From JAYRWN01 sp041917975 (GTDB taxonomy: Bacteria > Bacteroidota > Bacteroidia > Chitinophagales > Saprospiraceae): DNA of 7,115 nt. The notes beneath the pieces were generated by a model, which was not told where the DNA came from, did not search any database, and saw only the letters and a list, made by a program, of their open reading frames with translations. The DNA is taken from positions 1 to 7,115 of the forward strand of contig JAYRWN010000384.1 in the NCBI GenBank assembly GCA_041917975.1, given 5' to 3'. The position numbers and the translations under genes were made by a program. Position 1 is the stretch's first letter. Every line of letters begins with the position of its first letter. Shown piece by piece: positions 1-7,028 of this stretch.

Positions 1-166
1 ACGTATGGAGCCGATCACCATCCCGGGATCGGTGTATGCCTCCGCTCCTTTTGCGGCTTTTCTTACTGCGGAGGCTCCAGATGCTTACCGCATCGAGCAT
101 GTGGGCATCATCAATTTGCCAAAAGGATATGGACAGGAAGAGATTTACCAGATAACTAAAATTTAA
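1..166 (+). CDS. C-terminal end of a class III nucleotide-cyclase-type protein (5' partial)
   Basis: The reading frame is open from the left edge (first full codon at base 2) to a TAA at 164-166, giving the last 54 residues of a protein. The segment RMEPITIPGSVYASAPFAAFL, followed about 15 residues later by VGIINLPKGYG and a terminal IYQITK, fits the end of the adenylate/guanylate cyclase homology domain, where an R-[IL]-E-P...PG-x-[VI]-Y-x-S strand-helix unit is followed by a G-x-[IV]-x-L-K-G-[YF]-G strand and a final Y-x-[IL]. This similarity is recalled from family knowledge, not computed. The metal-binding aspartates and base-selecting residues lie outside the window, so cyclase activity cannot be judged. 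The protein could be an active cyclase or a degenerate cyclase-fold sensor. The next gene starts 87 bases downstream on the same strand. Confidence 0.6.
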   Translation, partial: RMEPITIPGSVYASAPFAAFLTAEAPDAYRIEHVGIINLPKGYGQEEIYQITKI

Positions 167-253
167 TCCTGCGGAAAAAGGGATAATTTTTTTAGTAATT
201 CTTGTTAAATTGCTAGCATCAAATTTTTTCATCACCTAAAACAGCACACCATC

Positions 254-2167
254 ATGAAAAAGTTTCTGTTCCTCCTGACCGTTAGTTTGGTCCTTTTTAA
301 GTTATCAGCCCAAAACTTGCAAATTGAACCCAGAGCACCTCAGAACCAAGCTACTTTACAATTAAAATATGATCCGAAAGGAACCCCACTGGAAGACAGT
401 GGTGAGATCATGTGCTTAGCTATTGTATTCGAAGAAAAAGGGTATAAAATGCAGGATATAGACCTGACTAATCAGGCTGGAGTTTATGAAGGTAAGTTTA
501 CCTTACCAGCAGGCGCAACTTCGGCTGCATTCACCGTTACCGACCCTAATTCCCGCTATCATGAGCTTAATGGGGGTGATCCGGTGATATTGCTGGTAAA
601 TGGGCCGGATGGTCGACCGATAAAGACTGCTCAGGCAAACCTAGCTCAGTTTTTCCTATATTTTATTAGCATATGGGGAGGAACACCTGACCACTCCAAA
701 GCCCTGGACCTGTTAGAAAAAGAAATAGCAGCCTTTCCAGAACAGGAAGTACAACTCGCTCCGCATTTAGCACAACTGATAGAAAAGGTAAAACCCGATA
801 GCTTTCAAGCGCACGTTAAGCAGTCTAGCGCTAAATTTTTGAATAAGAAAAAAGCGAACGAAAAAGACTTAATTGCAGGCTATGAATTGGCGAAACTGGT
901 AAAAGATGAAGGTCAGATGAGCAGCATCGCAGCGTCGATTACTAAAAAATACCCTAAAGGGGAATTTGTTAAATTAAGAAAAATAGAATCTTTTTATGTT
1001 GAGGATGACCTGAATAAAAAAATAGCTTTGGAAGAAGAGATTCGTAAGGTTTATGGCCGGGATGAACAGATGGAGCAAATGATTGATCAGCTAAAATGTC
1101 ATTTGACTTTAGCCGCTGCCGAATCAGGACACTGGGATTTATTTCAAACGTACTACACAAAAATAAAAAACCCCAATAACCTTGCAGGTATGTTTAATAA
1201 TCTGGCCTGGGCCATGACGGGCGAAGAAATTAATGCTCCGGCGAAAGACCTGTCTAAAGCCAAAATGCTCTCAGAAAAATCCCTGGAGTTAATAGAAAAA
1301 GCAAAATCCAGCCAGATACCTATAAATAGGTCTCCAAAACAATGGAAACGTGATTTGGAGGCTAATAATGGTATTTATGCGGATACTTATGCTTTAATTC
1401 TTTATAAAGAAGGCAGAATGGCCGAGGCTAGAAAATATCAAAAAATAGCTATGGAAAAGTCTCCTTTTATCAGTCCAGACATGGAAGAACGATATGCTTT
1501 CTACCTGGCTAAAGGCGGAGAACAGGTAGAAGCCGAAAAAATACTGGAAAAATTAATCAAAGAGAATAAGGCAACCAACGAAGCAAAACTGTTATACCAG
1601 GAGGTATTCTTAAAAAATCATACGGTAGAAAGCGCTTATAAAAAATACTTCACCAAGTTAGAAGAGGAAGGCCAGGAAAAATTAGTTGAGAAAATTAGAA
1701 AGTCATTAATAAATGAAGAAACTCCGGCTTTTAGCTTAACCAATCTAAAGGGAGAAACCGTAAGCTCCGACCAACTGAAAAACAAGGTGGTCATTTTAGA
1801 TTTCTGGGCGACCTGGTGTGGTCCGTGTAAACAATCTTTTCCTGGAATGCAAAAACTAGTGGAGAGATACAAAACAGATCCAAAAGTGGAAATTTTGTTT
1901 GTGGATTGCTGGGAAAATGCAGAAGAAAAATTGAAAAACGCGCAGGATTTTGTGACCAAAAATAATTACACCTTTAACGTTTTGATGGATAACGAAAATA
2001 AAGTGGTTAGTGATTTTAAAGTAGAAGGGGTGCCAACCAAATTCGTACTGGATACAAATGGACGAGTGAGACATAAAAGTGTTGGCTTTAGCGGCACAGC
2101 CGATAAAATGGTTAACGAAATGGTAGTGGTCATTGAGTTATTGAAAAAAGAAGTGGAAAAAAATTAG
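254..2167 (+). CDS. Exported TPR-containing TlpA/thioredoxin-fold protein
   Basis: This 637-residue protein is probably a periplasmic or membrane-exposed thiol-disulfide oxidoreductase. Residues 1-19 form a Sec signal peptide (MKKF, hydrophobic core, LSA then Q20), with cleavage expected after A19. There is no lipobox cysteine, so it is not a lipoprotein. Residues about 20-130 look beta-rich and have no recognised fold. Residues about 150-480 are helical and charged, with TPR-like units around 313-350 (FNNLAWAM), 372-405 (YADTYALILYKEGRMAEA) and 407-440. A TlpA/AhpC-type thioredoxin domain covers about 488-630: TPAFSL at 490-495, the active site WCGPC at 521-525 and the cis-proline P594 in GVPT. 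The family reduces or isomerises disulfides; substrate and redox partner are unknown. The start is set by the signal peptide. No Shine-Dalgarno sequence precedes the ATG, as is usual in Bacteroidota. The thioredoxin call is strong; the exact role is not known. Confidence 0.9.
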   Translation: MKKFLFLLTVSLVLFKLSAQNLQIEPRAPQNQATLQLKYDPKGTPLEDSGEIMCLAIVFEEKGYKMQDIDLTNQAGVYEGKFTLPAGATSAAFTVTDPNSRYHELNGGDPVILLVNGPDGRPIKTAQANLAQFFLYFISIWGGTPDHSKALDLLEKEIAAFPEQEVQLAPHLAQLIEKVKPDSFQAHVKQSSAKFLNKKKANEKDLIAGYELAKLVKDEGQMSSIAASITKKYPKGEFVKLRKIESFYVEDDLNKKIALEEEIRKVYGRDEQMEQMIDQLKCHLTLAAAESGHWDLFQTYYTKIKNPNNLAGMFNNLAWAMTGEEINAPAKDLSKAKMLSEKSLELIEKAKSSQIPINRSPKQWKRDLEANNGIYADTYALILYKEGRMAEARKYQKIAMEKSPFISPDMEERYAFYLAKGGEQVEAEKILEKLIKENKATNEAKLLYQEVFLKNHTVESAYKKYFTKLEEEGQEKLVEKIRKSLINEETPAFSLTNLKGETVSSDQLKNKVVILDFWATWCGPCKQSFPGMQKLVERYKTDPKVEILFVDCWENAEEKLKNAQDFVTKNNYTFNVLMDNENKVVSDFKVEGVPTKFVLDTNGRVRHKSVGFSGTADKMVNEMVVVIELLKKEVEKN

Positions 2168-2224
2168 GGCCCTGTTCATAATATTTTGATCATATTTGGA
2201 AAATATTTCGGTTCATCAATTTTA

Positions 2225-2260
2225 GTTGGTCGGCATGTTTAAATGATTTAGCAGACCAAC
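2225..2260 (+). terminator. Weak candidate stem-loop downstream of the thioredoxin-fold gene
   Basis: GTTGGTC at 2225-2231 is perfectly complementary to GACCAAC at 2254-2260, giving a 7-bp stem with a 22-base loop, 57 bases after the stop codon. No T-run follows (the sequence continues CAAAGTATT), so it is not a classical intrinsic terminator. It could still be a 3'-end stabilising stem, or chance. Confidence 0.2.
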
Positions 2261-2596
2261 CAAAGTATTAAAAATTCTGGCTCATTCAGCTTAAGGATTT
2301 GTTTATAAAATATTGAAATTATTAATCAAATAATCAGGTTGGCAATTTTATAAATAAATATTCGACCCTTTCAGAGTTATAATTAAGTTATAAAAGCACT
2401 AAACAAGATCCGCTAGTAGAGCGATTTATTTATAGTTAAATAATTGCTTAAAAAAATTTCACCTAAATATGGCGAATAAGGAGTTTAGTCCTGGACCGAA
2501 CTGAGCCGGAACCAATAGGAAATCGAATTTTAATAGAATTTTTATGCTGAATTGATTAACCATTTAAGATAGCAGGAATTATTTATACGAATGCAG

Positions 2597-2655
2597 AATA
2601 TATTTAGTGAAAGTTTAGATGTCTGCGCTACAGCCGACATGACACTAAATATTTT
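2597..2655. repeat. Imperfect inverted repeat / two-tier hairpin
   Basis: ATATTTAGTG at 2600-2609 is an exact reverse complement of CACTAAATAT at 2643-2652. After one T/T mismatch the pairing continues for two more bases (AA at 2597-2598 with TT at 2654-2655). Inside it, ATGTC at 2619-2623 pairs with GACAT at 2636-2640 around a short GC-containing apical loop, with an asymmetric internal loop of 9 and 2 bases. The element lies 59 bases from the fadD stop and 430 bases from the other gene's stop. Short T-runs follow on the + strand. It may be a terminator, a small structured RNA or a miniature repeat; the sequence alone does not decide. Confidence 0.5.
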
Positions 2656-2713
2656 GCCATTTTTGGTCAAGATATATTGATAAGGTTCTAAAAATGAAAC
2701 GAATGCCAGGAAC

Positions 2714-4390
2714 TTATTTTATTTTTTTCTCTTCCTCTTCTTTTAAAAGGCGGCGCAATATTTTACCGACATTAGTTTTAGGCAGTGTTTCGCGCCATTC
2801 GACATGTTTAGGCACTTTATAGCCGGTGAGGTTTTTACGGCAGTGCTCGATGAGTTCTTCTGCAGTGAGAGAGGCATCTTTTTTGACCACAAATATTTTT
2901 ACGGCTTCGGTACTTTTTTCATCGTGTACGCCGATGGCTGCGGACTCCAGGACTTTGGGGTGCATGGCGAGGACTTCTTCAATTTCATTGGGATAGACAT
3001 TAAATCCGGACACCAGGATCATGTCTTTTTTGCGGTCGACAATCTGGAAATAACCATCCGGACGCATGAGGCCGATATCGCCGGTGCTGAGCCAGCCATC
3101 TTTGATGACCTTAGCGGTTTCATCATCCCGTTGGAAATACCCTTTCATGACTTGCGGGCCCTTTACTTGGATTTCGCCGATTTCGTTGATACCCAGCTGG
3201 CGGTTATCGGTGTCTACGATGCGCATATCCGTGGAGGGCACAGGCATACCGATGGTACCGATTTGTACGCGGTCATCAAATGGGTTACAACTGGCCACAG
3301 GTGAGGATTCGGTCATGCCGTATCCTTCGGCGAGGTTAACACAGGTGATCTCTTTCCATTTTTCGGCGACGGGGCGCTGTACAGCCATGCCACCGCCCAC
3401 GGCTATTTTAAGATCTTTAAAATTGATGGTCGGGAATGACGGATGATTGATGAGGGCGTTAAACAGGGTGTTCACGCCGGGAAACAGGCTGATGGGGTAT
3501 TTTTTCCACTCTTTAATCAAGGCAGGAATGTCCCGGGCATTGGTGATGAGGATATTATGACAGCCTAAGCCCATGAGCGCAAGGCAGTTGATGGTAAAGG
3601 CGAAGATGTGGTAGAGGGGTAAGGCGCACATGATGATTTCTTTCCCTTCGTTGAGGAAAGGCGACAGGATAGCCCGGCATTGGAGCATGTTAGCGACCAT
3701 ATTGCGGTTAGTGAGCATAGCGCCTTTGGATACGCCGGTAGTACCACCGGTATATTGCAAAATAATGGTATCGTCCGGGGAGGACGTAAAGGGTTTAATG
3801 GTGAAGTGCTGACCACCCCGTAAGGCTTCTTTAAACCAAACAGTATTATGCAGTTGGTATTTGGGTACCATACGTTTGATGCGGCGCACTACAAAATTAA
3901 CTATAGTTCCTTTTACGGCGCCAAGCATCTCACCGATGGAGCAAAGGATAACCGTCTTGATGTTGGTTTCGGGAAGAATGGACTCAAGGTTGGCAGCAAA
4001 ATTCTCCAGGATAACGATGGCTTTAGCTCCAGAATCGATAAACTGGTGTTTCATTTCTCGGGGCGTGTAAAGGGGATTGGTGTTTACGACCACCAGGCCG
4101 GCCCGCAAAGCGCCAAACAAGGCGATGGGGTATTGGAGAATGTTGGGCATCATGAGAGCAATGCGATCACCGGGTTCCAGTCCGCGAGAATGCAGATAAG
4201 CGGCAAACTGTGTGGATAAAGTGTCAATCTGATTAAAATACAGAGTAACGTCCATACAGGTAAAAGCCGGCAAGTGCGCGAATTTTACAAAAGTCTCATC
4301 CAGCATGGCGTTGAGCGATGGATAGAGATCGACGTCAATATTAGCCGGAACGCCATTAGGGTAATTAGTCAGCCAGGGTCTTTCGGTCAT
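2714..4390 (-). CDS. fadD: Long-chain fatty-acid--CoA ligase (FadD-type acyl-CoA synthetase)
   Basis: This enzyme joins fatty acids to coenzyme A through an acyl-AMP intermediate (ATP to AMP + PPi), feeding beta-oxidation or lipid synthesis; it acts at the inner face of the cytoplasmic membrane. The 558-residue length is close to E. coli FadD (561). The ANL superfamily motifs are intact: the phosphate-binding loop YTGGTTGVSKG at 213-223, LPLYHIFAF at 257-265, GYGMTESSP at 356-364, STGD at 435-438, VDRKKDMI at 451-458, SGFNVYPNE at 461-469 and the expected adenylation lysine K543 in NVGKILRR. The stretch 431-471 follows the FadD-type fatty-acyl-CoA synthetase signature very closely, which favours a long-chain substrate over acetate or aromatic acids. 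The start MTERPWL matches the usual N-terminal region, and no Shine-Dalgarno sequence is seen. It appears monocistronic, convergent with the gene to its left and divergent from rpsA. I could not find a consensus promoter for it. Confidence 0.93.
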   Translation of the reverse strand: MTERPWLTNYPNGVPANIDVDLYPSLNAMLDETFVKFAHLPAFTCMDVTLYFNQIDTLSTQFAAYLHSRGLEPGDRIALMMPNILQYPIALFGALRAGLVVVNTNPLYTPREMKHQFIDSGAKAIVILENFAANLESILPETNIKTVILCSIGEMLGAVKGTIVNFVVRRIKRMVPKYQLHNTVWFKEALRGGQHFTIKPFTSSPDDTIILQYTGGTTGVSKGAMLTNRNMVANMLQCRAILSPFLNEGKEIIMCALPLYHIFAFTINCLALMGLGCHNILITNARDIPALIKEWKKYPISLFPGVNTLFNALINHPSFPTINFKDLKIAVGGGMAVQRPVAEKWKEITCVNLAEGYGMTESSPVASCNPFDDRVQIGTIGMPVPSTDMRIVDTDNRQLGINEIGEIQVKGPQVMKGYFQRDDETAKVIKDGWLSTGDIGLMRPDGYFQIVDRKKDMILVSGFNVYPNEIEEVLAMHPKVLESAAIGVHDEKSTEAVKIFVVKKDASLTAEELIEHCRKNLTGYKVPKHVEWRETLPKTNVGKILRRLLKEEEEKKIK

Positions 4391-4627
4391 GATGTTAAAT
4401 ACAAATTTTGGTTAGATATAAAGAGAATTCCTAAGTAGGTAAAAATAGGCGTTGTCTGGGACAAATTATAATCAAATTGAATGGCTTAAAAGGGGATTAT
4501 ACGGCCTTCTATGGTGACAAATCGGGTTATAAAGGGTTTTTTATATCTATTTATCAATAGGTTACTTATAAAAATTATTTCTATATATTATACCGGCAAT
4601 GTACAGACCTTCAATGGATTAGGCAAA

Positions 4628-4639
4628 AAAAATATTTTT
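4628..4639. promoter_or_regulatory. rpsA: A/T palindromic tract upstream of the rpsA promoter
   Basis: A run of A's flows into T's as the perfect 12-base palindrome AAAAATATTTTT, ending three bases before the TTG of the rpsA promoter. Its position is that of an UP-like element that could contact the RNA polymerase alpha subunit. This role is inferred from position and composition only. Confidence 0.3.
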
Positions 4640-4642
4640 CTA

Positions 4643-4672
4643 TTGGGAGGAATGAAAATTAATGTACCTTTG
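4643..4672 (+). promoter_or_regulatory. rpsA: Bacteroidota-type promoter of rpsA
   Basis: TTG at 4643-4645, a 19-base spacer and TACCTTTG at 4665-4672 match the primary sigma promoter described for Bacteroidota (TTTG or TTG, about 19 bases, TAnnTTTG). Transcription should start near 4679, leaving a leader of about 35 bases that is AU-rich and has no Shine-Dalgarno sequence. Such AU-rich leaders are typical of highly translated Bacteroidota genes. Confidence 0.8.
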
Positions 4673-4714
4673 CCCCGCTAAAAAATATTCGTTCACCTTT
4701 AAAAACATTTTTTC

Positions 4715-6733
4715 ATGACTGACGAAAGAGATTTCGATCAAGACCAAGAGTTGGATAACGACCCCATCCATGAGGATGAGGACATTGCTCCTATTGATGA
4801 TATAGTTGAGCAAATAGGTGACGAAGTAGAAGAGGAGCTGGTCCATGAAGAGGAAGTATTCGCTCCAGAAGAGGTAGAGATTGTAGAGGAGCGCATTGAT
4901 TATACCAAGACACCTCATGATGATTTCGACTGGTCAATTGGGGTAAGGAACACCTTAACCTATGAAAAAGCAGATTTTGACCGTTACAGTGCGGATTATA
5001 TAGCTCGTTTATCTTCTTTAGTGGAGAATGAGATTGTAGAAGGCACTGTTTCCTCCATTACCGGCGGAGATGTGTTGTTGGACATTAATTATAAATCAGA
5101 CGGATTGGTACCCTTCTCAGAATTCCGGGATATGCCGGACCTGAAAGTGGGTGACAAAATAGAAGTTTATGTAGAAAAAGCTGAAGATGACCGTGGTCAG
5201 CTGAAGTTGTCCCGCCGTAAGGCTAAACTTCTCAGAGCATGGGAGCGTTTGGTGGATTCTTATAATAACGGTACGATTATCACTGGAATTGTAGTCAGTA
5301 AGACTAAGGGTGGTCTGATCGTAGATGCCGGTGGTTTAGAGACGTTTTTACCGGGTTCGCAAATCGATATCAAACCGATTATTGATTACGATGCATACGT
5401 AGGCAAGACCATGGAGTTCAAGGTGGTGAAAATTAATGAAACCATTAAGAATGCGGTGGTCTCCCATAAAGCATTAATAGAAAGCGACCTGGCTGAGCAA
5501 AGAGAGGCCATCATTTCCGGTCTTGAGAAGGGCCAAGTATTAGAAGGTGTGGTCAAAAATATTACCGACTTCGGAGCCTTTATGGATCTTGGTGGTGTGG
5601 ATGGCTTGTTGTACATCACTGACATCAGCTGGGGAAGGATCAATCATCCATCTGAAGTGTTGAAACTGAATGAGAGAATCAATGTAGTGGTTCTGGATTT
5701 TGATGAAAACAAGAAGCGTATTTCCCTCGGATTAAAACAATTGCAACCTCATCCATGGGATGTGTTGGATGCGACGATAAGTGAAGGATCAGTGGTTAAG
5801 GGTAAGATAGTTAATATCGAGGATTATGGAGCATTCTTGGAAATCACCCCTGGAGTAGAAGGGTTGGTTCACGTGTCAGAAGTTAGTTGGAGTAATCAAC
5901 CGGTCAATGCCCGCGAGTATTTCCAGTTAGGGCACGAGTTTGAAGCTAAGGTGGTGACTATAGACCGTGATGAGCGCAAAATGTCCCTCAGTTTAAAACA
6001 ATTATTACAGGATCCTTGGGAAGTATTAGAGGTGAAGTATGGTGTGGGTACGCGCCATACCGGGATGGTAAAAAACCTTACTCCTTATGGTGTATTTGTA
6101 GAAATCGAAGAGGGAATAGGAGGAATGATCCACATTTCGGATTTATCCTGGACCAAGCGTTATACGCACCCTTCAGAATTTACGAAAGTAGGTGAAAAGA
6201 TAGATGTGGTGGTGTTGGAGATTGATAAAAACAATCGTAAACTGACTCTAGGCCACAAACAGATAGAGGAGAATCCGTGGGATGTATTTGAAAATGTATT
6301 CCCCATCGGGTCTTATCATGAAGCCACCGTTATTAAAAAGGATGATCGCGGGGCGATTATGTTACTGCCATACGGTTTAGAAGCGTTCTCCCCGATTAAA
6401 CATTTGCGGAAAGAGGATGGAAATATGGCTGAAATGGATGAAACGCTAACCGTGAAGGTGATCGAGTTCAACCGCGATGATAAACGTATCCTGGTATCAC
6501 ATTTACGTTATCTGGAGGATATACGCAAAGAGGCTGAAGAAACGGTGAAGGGAGGCGACACTAAGGAATCGAAGCAGCGTAAGCCAAAAGACAGTGTTAA
6601 GCAAACGCAGCAGCAATCGAAGATGGAAATTACGACCTTAGGAGAATTGGAGGCTTTGAGTCAAATCAAAGAACAGCTTACTGAAGGCAGCAAGAAAAAA
6701 GGAAAAGCTGCCGAGACTAAGGACGAAGAATAA
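4715..6733 (+). CDS. rpsA: 30S ribosomal protein bS1
   Basis: bS1 binds mRNA at the small ribosomal subunit and helps start translation, which matters especially where Shine-Dalgarno pairing is little used. The 672-residue product has six S1 (OB-fold) domains at about 103-170, 186-253, 273-343, 357-430, 444-517 and 531-600. Domains 3-5 are the most canonical (for example DFGAFMDLGGVDGLL and the HISDLSW / YITDISW core); 1, 2 and 6 are divergent, as in other bS1 proteins. Recurrent linkers with KQ(L/I) then PW(D/E)V join domains 3 to 6. Residues 1-60 form a strongly acidic extension (28 Asp/Glu, 2 Arg, no Lys). The 601-672 tail is charged and ends with a short predicted helix at about 640-657 (TTLGELEAL). 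It is longer than the E. coli protein (557) because of these ends. The ATG lies about 35 bases from the predicted transcript start, with no upstream in-frame alternative in the leader. bS1 commonly represses its own mRNA; no dedicated operator can be identified here. Confidence 0.95.
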   Translation: MTDERDFDQDQELDNDPIHEDEDIAPIDDIVEQIGDEVEEELVHEEEVFAPEEVEIVEERIDYTKTPHDDFDWSIGVRNTLTYEKADFDRYSADYIARLSSLVENEIVEGTVSSITGGDVLLDINYKSDGLVPFSEFRDMPDLKVGDKIEVYVEKAEDDRGQLKLSRRKAKLLRAWERLVDSYNNGTIITGIVVSKTKGGLIVDAGGLETFLPGSQIDIKPIIDYDAYVGKTMEFKVVKINETIKNAVVSHKALIESDLAEQREAIISGLEKGQVLEGVVKNITDFGAFMDLGGVDGLLYITDISWGRINHPSEVLKLNERINVVVLDFDENKKRISLGLKQLQPHPWDVLDATISEGSVVKGKIVNIEDYGAFLEITPGVEGLVHVSEVSWSNQPVNAREYFQLGHEFEAKVVTIDRDERKMSLSLKQLLQDPWEVLEVKYGVGTRHTGMVKNLTPYGVFVEIEEGIGGMIHISDLSWTKRYTHPSEFTKVGEKIDVVVLEIDKNNRKLTLGHKQIEENPWDVFENVFPIGSYHEATVIKKDDRGAIMLLPYGLEAFSPIKHLRKEDGNMAEMDETLTVKVIEFNRDDKRILVSHLRYLEDIRKEAEETVKGGDTKESKQRKPKDSVKQTQQQSKMEITTLGELEALSQIKEQLTEGSKKKGKAAETKDEE

Positions 6734-6767
6734 ACATACGATTTAATACTACTATCTGATTATCAAG

Positions 6768-6783
6768 CCTAATAATGATTAGG
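6768..6783 (+). terminator. Candidate rpsA terminator stem-loop
   Basis: CCTAAT (6768-6773) and ATTAGG (6778-6783) form a perfect 6-bp stem with an AATG loop, 34 bases after the rpsA stop. A flanking G/T pair can extend the stem. The following TAATTTAT is T-rich but interrupted, so this is at best a weak intrinsic terminator. Confidence 0.35.
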
Positions 6784-6804
6784 TAATTTATATTGACCGC
6801 ATAA

Positions 6805-6831
6805 GCGAAAAAAAATATAAAAATTTTTCGC
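6805..6831. promoter_or_regulatory. AT-rich palindrome upstream of the rRNA promoter
   Basis: GCGAAAAA (6805-6812) is an exact reverse complement of TTTTTCGC (6824-6831), with an A/T-only 11-base centre. It ends seven bases before the promoter's GTTG. Position and composition suit an UP element or a protein-binding operator for the rRNA promoter. Alternatively, it is a read-through-blocking hairpin for rpsA. Confidence 0.4.
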
Positions 6832-6837
6832 GAAACA

Positions 6838-6868
6838 GTTGAAAGTTTTGAAATAGATATTATCTTTG
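6838..6868 (+). promoter_or_regulatory. Bacteroidota-type rRNA operon promoter
   Basis: GTTG at 6838-6841, a spacer of exactly 19 bases and TATCTTTG at 6861-6868 match the Bacteroidota housekeeping promoter. Transcription should begin around 6874-6877, close to CAGTCCGC. The GC-rich stretch at the expected start resembles the discriminator seen in stringently controlled rRNA promoters elsewhere; that regulatory reading is inference. Confidence 0.82.
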
Positions 6869-6965
6869 CAGTCCGCTTTTTAAAGATAGAAAAAAGTGCT
6901 GAAAGAAGCAGAGGAAGAAGCGGTAAAAAAGAGCTTAAAAAGTAGCTTAACGAGAAGTTCGGAAG

Positions 6966-7028
6966 GCTAGAATAAATAAGACAGAAGTTGTTTGACAGAA
7001 GGGGCAGCGAAAGAAGAAGCTAGAATAA
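6966..7028 (+). repeat. Direct repeat in the 16S leader
   Basis: GCTAGAATAA occurs at 6966-6975 and again at 7019-7028, a 53-base offset. Both copies are preceded by GAAG or a near variant of it. A shorter pair, AGCTTAA, occurs at 6932-6938 and 6944-6950. No function is known for either. Confidence 0.5.
6987..6997 (+). promoter_or_regulatory. boxA-like antitermination motif
   Basis: GTTGTTTGACA resembles the boxA element in Bacteroidota rRNA leaders, where a GTTCTTTGACA-like sequence precedes 16S. It differs from that remembered form by C to G at the fourth base. boxA binds NusB/NusE to let polymerase read through structured rRNA. Its placement about 85 bases before 16S is suitable. The call rests on recollection of the motif. 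Confidence 0.45.

Larger units (their letters stand above)
2168..2713. other. AT-rich intergenic region between convergent genes
   Basis: This 546-base stretch separates the stop of the thioredoxin-fold gene from the stop of the convergent fadD. It is visibly AT-rich with frequent stops in all frames, and I see no gene, tRNA or insertion sequence in it. It contains a weak stem-loop at 2225-2260 and a longer imperfect hairpin at 2597-2655, described separately. The longest start-to-stop frame noticed on the + strand is 29 codons (2591-2680), which overlaps the hairpin and has no supporting evidence. The gap is long for two converging genes, so a decayed gene or a small RNA is possible but not shown. 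Confidence 0.6.
4391..4714. other. Divergent fadD-rpsA intergenic region
   Basis: This 324-base region lies between the fadD start (- strand) and the rpsA start (+ strand). The rpsA promoter and an A/T tract occupy its right end. The middle (about 4440-4620) is AT-rich and I see no gene, tRNA or strong hairpin in it. For fadD, a TATAATTTG on the minus strand (4462-4470) comes near the TAnnTTTG consensus but has one base too many between TA and TTTG and no TTG at the right distance, so the fadD promoter is unassigned. Confidence 0.6.

Noticed and set aside
11..32. CCGATC...GATCGG inverted repeat
   Set aside because: It lies within the coding frame of the cyclase-type protein, has only 6 bp, and is probably chance.
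167..253. Possible promoter for the thioredoxin-fold gene (TAGCATCA at 214-221)
   Set aside because: It differs from TAnnTTTG at three fixed positions and has TTA rather than TTG at the -33 spacing, so it is too weak to call.
2318..2334. ATTATT...AATAAT stem
   Set aside because: It is an A/T-only stem in AT-rich DNA, expected by chance.
2591..2680. 29-codon + strand frame starting MQNIFSESLD
   Set aside because: It overlaps the hairpin, is short, and shows no recognisable family or initiation signal.
2804..3304. 166-codon open frame on the + strand inside fadD
   Set aside because: It is antisense to fadD, whose motifs are intact on the other strand, and its product has no recognisable motif.
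4652..4681. GGGAGGA followed by ATG and a 9-codon frame
   Set aside because: It looks like a Shine-Dalgarno plus leader peptide, but it begins upstream of the predicted rpsA transcription start, and the stretch is explained as promoter spacer.
4640..4918. 92-codon minus-strand frame across the rpsA promoter and start
   Set aside because: It overlaps a consensus promoter and the acidic N-terminal coding region of rpsA. GA-rich codons on one strand readily leave open frames on the other.
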